From Chitinophagaceae bacterium (lineage in GTDB: Bacteria > Bacteroidota > Bacteroidia > Chitinophagales > Chitinophagaceae): a DNA stretch of 11,206 bases. Positions 7,448-11,206 of this stretch are shown one piece after another. The translations under genes were made by a program, and so were the position numbers. Every line of letters starts with the position of its first letter. Within the stretch, counting starts at the first letter, position 1. The DNA lies in the NCBI GenBank assembly GCA_003509845.1, contig DOMR01000035.1, positions 1 to 11,206 of the forward strand, written 5' to 3'. Under the pieces are notes generated by a model. The model was not told the origin of the DNA and did not search any database. It saw only the letters and a list, made by a program, of their open reading frames with translations.

Positions 7448-8986
7448 ATGAAACAAGGCCTTTTTTTGACAATGTTTTTAATGTGTATACTTAATGTTAG
7501 CAATAGTTATGCACAAACAACTAAGCGTCCTAATATCTTAGTCATTTTTTCAGATGATCATACGAATCAATCTATTAGTGCCTATGGAAGTAAGTTGATG
7601 CAAACGCCGAACATAGATAAAATAGCCAAAGAAGGCGCTATTTTCAAACATACTTTTGTAACCAATTCTATATGTGCACCCAGTAGGGCAGTACTTTTAA
7701 CAGGAAAATACAGTCATATTAATGGTTTAATCGACAATCGCCCTAATCGTAATTTTGATGGTAGTCAGGTGCAGGTTCAAAAACTATTGGGCCAAGCCAA
7801 TTACCAAACTGCGTGGATTGGTAAATGGCATTTACAAACCTTGCCTGTAGGTTTTGATTATTGGAAAGTTTTGCCTGATCAAGGCAATTACTTTCAACCC
7901 GATTTCGTGGAAATGACCAAGGATACGGTGAGATACAATGGGTATGTTACCAACTTAATCAGTGATTTTTCATTGGGCTGGTTGGATAAGCGCGATACAA
8001 CCAAGCCTTTCTTTTTAGTGGTGGGTGAAAAAGCAACGCATCGTAATTGGATGCCAGCAGTAGAAGATTTAGGTGCTTATGATGCACAACAATTTCCTAT
8101 GCCTGATAACTTTTTTGATACCTATGAAGGTCGAACAGCAGCGCTTGAACAAGATATGACAGTCAACAAAACGATGACTATTGGGGATGATTTAAAGATG
8201 AATATTAATTATGACAAACCAGGGATGTTTGGGCGTTTAACACCCGCTGAAAAAGTAGCCTACAAAACTTATTATGGAAAAATTGCATTGGAATATGAGA
8301 AAGTAAAATCAGACTCCATCGCATTAATCAAATGGAAATACCAACGCTATTTAAAAGATTATTTAGCTACGGCTAAATCCTTGGATCGTAATATTGGCCG
8401 CATATTAGCCTATTTGGAGCAATCAGGCTTGGCGGAAAATACCGTGGTCATGTATGCGTCGGATCAGGGATTTTATATGGGAGAACATGGCTGGTTTGAT
8501 AAACGATTTATGTATGAGGAAAGTTTAAAAACACCCTTAGTTTTAAAATATCCCAAACATATAAAGCCTGGAACCGAAGTAAATGATATCGTAGTGAATA
8601 TTGATTTTGCACCTACCTTTTTAGATATTGCTGGAGTTAAAGCGCCTGTTGAAATGCAAGGGAAAAGCTTTTTGCCACTCGTGACAAAATCGGGTAAGGT
8701 TGAAAATTGGCGAACTGCTATGTTTTACCATTATTATGAGTACCCACAACCGCATAGAGTGCCTCCTCATTTTGGTATTCGAACCATGCGATATAAGTTG
8801 ATTCGATTTTACGGACCAAGGAATGAGTGGGAGCTGTATGATTTAAAAACGGATCCTACGGAAATGCATAATCTTATTCATGATCAAAAACAAGCAAATA
8901 CAATCCTGGATTTAAAAAAGCAGTTACGTTCTTTAATCATTGAATACAAGGATACCGAAGCCTTGCAAATTTTGAATAGTAATTAA
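7448..8986 (+). CDS. Secreted Cys-type sulfatase, resembling S1_11 N-acetylglucosamine-6-O-sulfatases
   Basis: This 512-residue arylsulfatase-superfamily enzyme has a Sec signal peptide (1-23, ending N-S-Y-A-Q) and no lipobox, so it is probably periplasmic. The core opens with R-P-N-I-L-V-I-F-S-D-D-H; D36 and D37 bind calcium. The formylglycine motif is C76-A-P-S-R80. Catalytic K126 and H128 lie in GKWH, and S-D339-Q340-G with G-E-H347-G-W-F-D-K352 forms the second metal and substrate site. The C-terminal subdomain has Y-H-Y-Y-E-Y-P, G-I-R-T and E-W-E-L-Y-D-L, which resembles the Bacteroides heparan/GlcNAc-6-O-sulfatase group (BT4656-like, from memory). The SDQG and GEHGWFDKRFMYEE wording is shared with that group. 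The likely role is removal of sulfate esters from amino-sugar glycans; substrate is inferred. C76 requires conversion to formylglycine, but no anSME or FGE gene is in the window, and no SusC/SusD or glycosidase neighbours are seen. Confidence 0.95.
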   Translation: MKQGLFLTMFLMCILNVSNSYAQTTKRPNILVIFSDDHTNQSISAYGSKLMQTPNIDKIAKEGAIFKHTFVTNSICAPSRAVLLTGKYSHINGLIDNRPNRNFDGSQVQVQKLLGQANYQTAWIGKWHLQTLPVGFDYWKVLPDQGNYFQPDFVEMTKDTVRYNGYVTNLISDFSLGWLDKRDTTKPFFLVVGEKATHRNWMPAVEDLGAYDAQQFPMPDNFFDTYEGRTAALEQDMTVNKTMTIGDDLKMNINYDKPGMFGRLTPAEKVAYKTYYGKIALEYEKVKSDSIALIKWKYQRYLKDYLATAKSLDRNIGRILAYLEQSGLAENTVVMYASDQGFYMGEHGWFDKRFMYEESLKTPLVLKYPKHIKPGTEVNDIVVNIDFAPTFLDIAGVKAPVEMQGKSFLPLVTKSGKVENWRTAMFYHYYEYPQPHRVPPHFGIRTMRYKLIRFYGPRNEWELYDLKTDPTEMHNLIHDQKQANTILDLKKQLRSLIIEYKDTEALQILNSN

Positions 8987-9565
8987 TTATTTTTTAAGTG
9001 CCCCCACATTGCTGGAAAATATCTTTACGGCAATGGCTAAAAGGATGACGCCAAAAAACTTACGTACAGCGAGTAGGCCGCCGGGTCCTAACATACGCTC
9101 AATAAAGTTGAGTGATTTTAGAACAGCAAAAACGATGACTAGGTTGACTAGTATGCCTAGTGCGATATAGTATTCTTCGAAGTTTGCTTTTAAGGACATG
9201 ATAGTAGTCAGTGTGCCACTTCCTGCAATAATGGGGAATGCAATGGGAACGACTGCCCCTGAATGTGCATTTTTATCGCCTTTAAAAATTTCATGACCCA
9301 ATACCATTTCAAGCCCTAATAAAAATATGACGATAGATCCGCCCACCGCAAATGACTTTACATCTAAACCTAAAATTTGCAAAAAGGGTTTTCCTAAAAA
9401 TAAAAATAGAATCATGAGTGCACCAGATATTAGTGTCACTCTAAGGGATTTTATGGCGCCCGACTTTTCCTTCATGGCAATTAGTAAAGGAATGGATCCC
9501 ACAATATCTATCACCGCAAAAAGGGTGAATATGACAGTAAGTAATTGGTCAAAATGAAAGTCCAT
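8987..9565 (-). CDS. MarC-family integral membrane protein
   Basis: This 192-residue protein is a standard-length MarC (UPF0056) member. Six hydrophobic segments are visible at about 8-31, 42-61, 71-90, 103-124, 132-151 and 166-187. The family signature V-P-I-A-F-P-I-I-A-G-S-G-T (106-118) and the closing R-K-F-F-G-V-I-L-L-A-I-A-V (168-180) are clear. The family's function is unresolved; the early link to multiple antibiotic resistance is not well supported, so no role is assigned. The ATG at 9565 is the only plausible start: the same frame is closed by a TAA at 9611-9613 and has no other ATG in between. The stop codon directly abuts the stop of the convergent sulfatase. The start codon directly abuts the terminator hairpin of the upstream receptor, so there is no room for a conventional promoter and leader between them. 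Confidence 0.95.
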   Translation of the reverse strand: MDFHFDQLLTVIFTLFAVIDIVGSIPLLIAMKEKSGAIKSLRVTLISGALMILFLFLGKPFLQILGLDVKSFAVGGSIVIFLLGLEMVLGHEIFKGDKNAHSGAVVPIAFPIIAGSGTLTTIMSLKANFEEYYIALGILVNLVIVFAVLKSLNFIERMLGPGGLLAVRKFFGVILLAIAVKIFSSNVGALKK

Positions 9566-9599
9566 AAAAAAGCTTTGTATGAAGATACAAAGCTTTTTT
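9566..9599 (-). terminator. Perfect 15-bp terminator hairpin of the BtuB-like receptor, adjoining the marC start
   Basis: AAAAAAGCTTTGTAT (9566-9580) pairs perfectly with 9585-9599 over a 4-nt GAAG loop. On the minus strand it lies 22 nt after the receptor stop at 9622-9624 and ends in six T, a classical intrinsic terminator. The last T touches the A of the marC ATG at 9565. The arms are symmetrical with A and T runs at both ends, so it could also function in the opposite direction. Confidence 0.85.
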
Positions 9600-9621
9600 A
9601 AATTGAACAGTTATGTATATG

Positions 9622-11206
9622 TTATTTCAATCTCAGACCTAGCATGAGCATGCGCCCCATTGCATTGTATCCATTGATTTCCTGAAATACCGTGTTTCCT
9701 AAGTTTTGTCCATCAGCGTACAATAATAGATGCTTGTTGAGCTTGTATTGAATATGCGCATTGAGTAAGGTGTAGCTTTTTAAGCTAACATCCGCTGCTG
9801 CATAGCCACCCACATCGTATCGTTTGCCAATATATCTTGCTGCCATGCTAAAATTTAATTTAGGGGATACTTCATAAGCCCATTGAATACCAGCGGTATT
9901 TTTTGGACGTTTTAATAAGTAGTTATACGTTATAGTATCGGTAGTGGTCACTCTGTTTTGATTTGTTTCTTGCCCATTCATTAAAGTATAGTTAGCAGAG
10001 AAATTATTTTTTGCATTGGCTTTCCAATTGAGTTCTAGTTCTAAGCCATTTACCTTTTGTTGGATATAATTGAAAAAATTATAATCAATATAATTATAGT
10101 CTATCCCGTTATCAATGGTTCTATTGTAATAAACGGCTCTAAAAAATAAAGGGGTGGTTTTGTATTCCATGCCAATTTCTGTATTGAAAGATTGCTCTGG
10201 TTTCAATGCGTCATTATAACTTAATTGGTAAAGTGAAGGCGCTTTGTATCCAGTGGAAGCACTCGCCATGAATCGAATATTTGCATTTAATTTATAAGAA
10301 GGACTAATCGTAAAAGTTTGGTTGGACCCGTAACGATCATGCTTATTGCTTCTTCCCCCTAATTCTAGTAGCCACTTATTGGAAGCGTCATTGATTAACA
10401 AAGAGGTATACAAGGCAGTTTGGTATTGAAAAGTATCTTTAAAATTATCATTATAAGGGCCCCATTTACTTATAGATACATAAGTTTGATGGTAGGATCC
10501 GTATCTAAAATCAACGCCGGTAATCCATTGCATATTTTTTGAAATAGCTTTTGAGAAAAAGGCATCCGCAAAATGAGATTTTCCTGCGTATTGATTGTCT
10601 TCAAAAATGGTATAAGTTTTATCAAGACTATCGTTTTTATATTGACGATCCTGTGTGCTTAATTGATATTGCAATTGAAAAATAGTTTTTTCTTTTTTGT
10701 ATTTTAATACAAAACCCGTCAACTTGGTGGCATTATTGAATTTTTCGTCTTTGTCATCTTTAAAAGCGCCATAATCAATATCGGCATTGTAACTTGTTTG
10801 TTGCGTGGAAGCTTTTAAATTCCAATTTTGGTTAAAAGCATAATTGATATTGGCAAACCAATTATTATTGCGAAAGCCGTCATTATCAAAATTATTTTTC
10901 CCAGTCAAATCTGTGGCAGAAGAAAATCCTTTGGCAGATTCATTACCAAATCCAATAACATAATTCAATTTTCCAATGCTGCTACTATGTTGCGCATTTA
11001 TTTTTCTTGTCCCATAACTGCCTGTGCTAATATCCCCGGAGAAGTTGGGAACAGATTTATTTTTGGTGATAATGTTAATCACACCGCCAATCGCATCTGA
11101 ACCATACAGGGTACTTTGTGCACCTTTTAAAATTTCAATGCGCTCAATCAAATTCAAGGGGACTAAGTTTAAATCAAACTCATTGCTGATCATAGAAGGG
11201 TCACCT
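9622..11206 (-). CDS. BtuB-like TonB-dependent receptor (5' end beyond the window)
   Basis: The frame is open to the right window edge; four residues (GDPS) precede the first in-window Met at 11193, so that Met is internal and the true N-terminus, signal peptide and TonB box are missing. Counting from that Met, the plug remainder has E-R-I-E-I-L-K-G-A-Q-S-T-L-Y-G-S-D-A-I-G-G-V-I-N-I-I-T (17-43), followed by the barrel. The barrel includes Y316-K-A-P-S-L-Y-Q-L and L-K-P-E-Q-S, and closes with N-G-Y-N-A-M-G-R. This arrangement resembles the vitamin B12 receptor BtuB and related corrinoid or metal-chelate receptors; specificity is inferred. A cobalamin riboswitch, which would support it, would lie outside the window. 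The last residue is Lys rather than the usual aromatic residue. Its terminator lies 22 nt downstream, and marC follows on the same strand. Confidence 0.9.
   Translation of the reverse strand, partial: GDPSMISNEFDLNLVPLNLIERIEILKGAQSTLYGSDAIGGVINIITKNKSVPNFSGDISTGSYGTRKINAQHSSSIGKLNYVIGFGNESAKGFSSATDLTGKNNFDNDGFRNNNWFANINYAFNQNWNLKASTQQTSYNADIDYGAFKDDKDEKFNNATKLTGFVLKYKKEKTIFQLQYQLSTQDRQYKNDSLDKTYTIFEDNQYAGKSHFADAFFSKAISKNMQWITGVDFRYGSYHQTYVSISKWGPYNDNFKDTFQYQTALYTSLLINDASNKWLLELGGRSNKHDRYGSNQTFTISPSYKLNANIRFMASASTGYKAPSLYQLSYNDALKPEQSFNTEIGMEYKTTPLFFRAVYYNRTIDNGIDYNYIDYNFFNYIQQKVNGLELELNWKANAKNNFSANYTLMNGQETNQNRVTTTDTITYNYLLKRPKNTAGIQWAYEVSPKLNFSMAARYIGKRYDVGGYAAADVSLKSYTLLNAHIQYKLNKHLLLYADGQNLGNTVFQEINGYNAMGRMLMLGLRLK

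Noticed and set aside
10828..11100. Plus-strand ORF of 90 codons antisense to the BtuB-like receptor
   Set aside because: It is a shadow ORF with no domain, no promoter and an intact receptor frame opposite.
1468..11206. Polysaccharide utilisation locus (receptors plus sulfatase)
   Set aside because: No SusD-like gene or glycoside hydrolase is present, the receptors belong to non-SusC subfamilies, and the sulfatase is separated from its neighbours by a terminator and by strand orientation.

Overview
The window looks like chromosomal DNA of a Bacteroidota member, most likely a Chitinophagaceae-type (Sediminibacterium-like) bacterium. The evidence is A+T-rich DNA, start codons preceded by A/T-rich leaders with no Shine-Dalgarno sequence, promoter-like TAnnTTTG-type boxes, several TonB-dependent receptors with CarboxypepD_reg-like N-terminal domains, and a Bacteroides-like sulfatase. 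The genus is an inference. There are no tRNA or rRNA genes, CRISPR arrays, transposases or phage genes.

Left block, all on the minus strand (read from right to left): a lipid kinase of the diacylglycerol kinase/YegS family (3954-4805), a TonB-dependent receptor with an N-terminal carboxypeptidase-regulatory-like domain (start best placed at 3825, stop at 1468), and a zinc alcohol dehydrogenase of the cinnamyl-alcohol-dehydrogenase/YahK type (401-1447). The last two are 20 bp apart and share a clear intrinsic terminator at 350-379. Beyond it lies the 5' end of another envelope protein with a signal peptide and a CarboxypepD_reg-like domain (1-320), cut by the window edge.

A 271-bp divergent intergenic region (4806-5076) separates the lipid kinase from a plus-strand TonB-dependent receptor of the haem/haemoglobin-receptor type (5077-7260). 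That receptor has its own G+C-rich terminator (7277-7311). It is followed by a secreted Cys-type sulfatase (7448-8986) that resembles Bacteroides S1_11 N-acetylglucosamine-6-O-sulfatases. The sulfatase stop codon directly abuts the stop codon of a convergent MarC-family membrane protein (8987-9565). Upstream of marC, on the same strand, is a BtuB-like TonB-dependent receptor (9622 to the window edge), whose perfect 15-bp terminator hairpin touches the marC start codon.

Functionally the window is an outer-membrane uptake neighbourhood: three TonB-dependent receptors of different subfamilies plus a fourth envelope protein, none with a SusD partner, mixed with single metabolic and envelope genes. 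I see no evidence of a novel multi-gene system. The items most worth a second look are the terminator pressed against the marC start, the orphan sulfatase without maturation or transport partners, and the inverted repeats in the two regulatory gaps.
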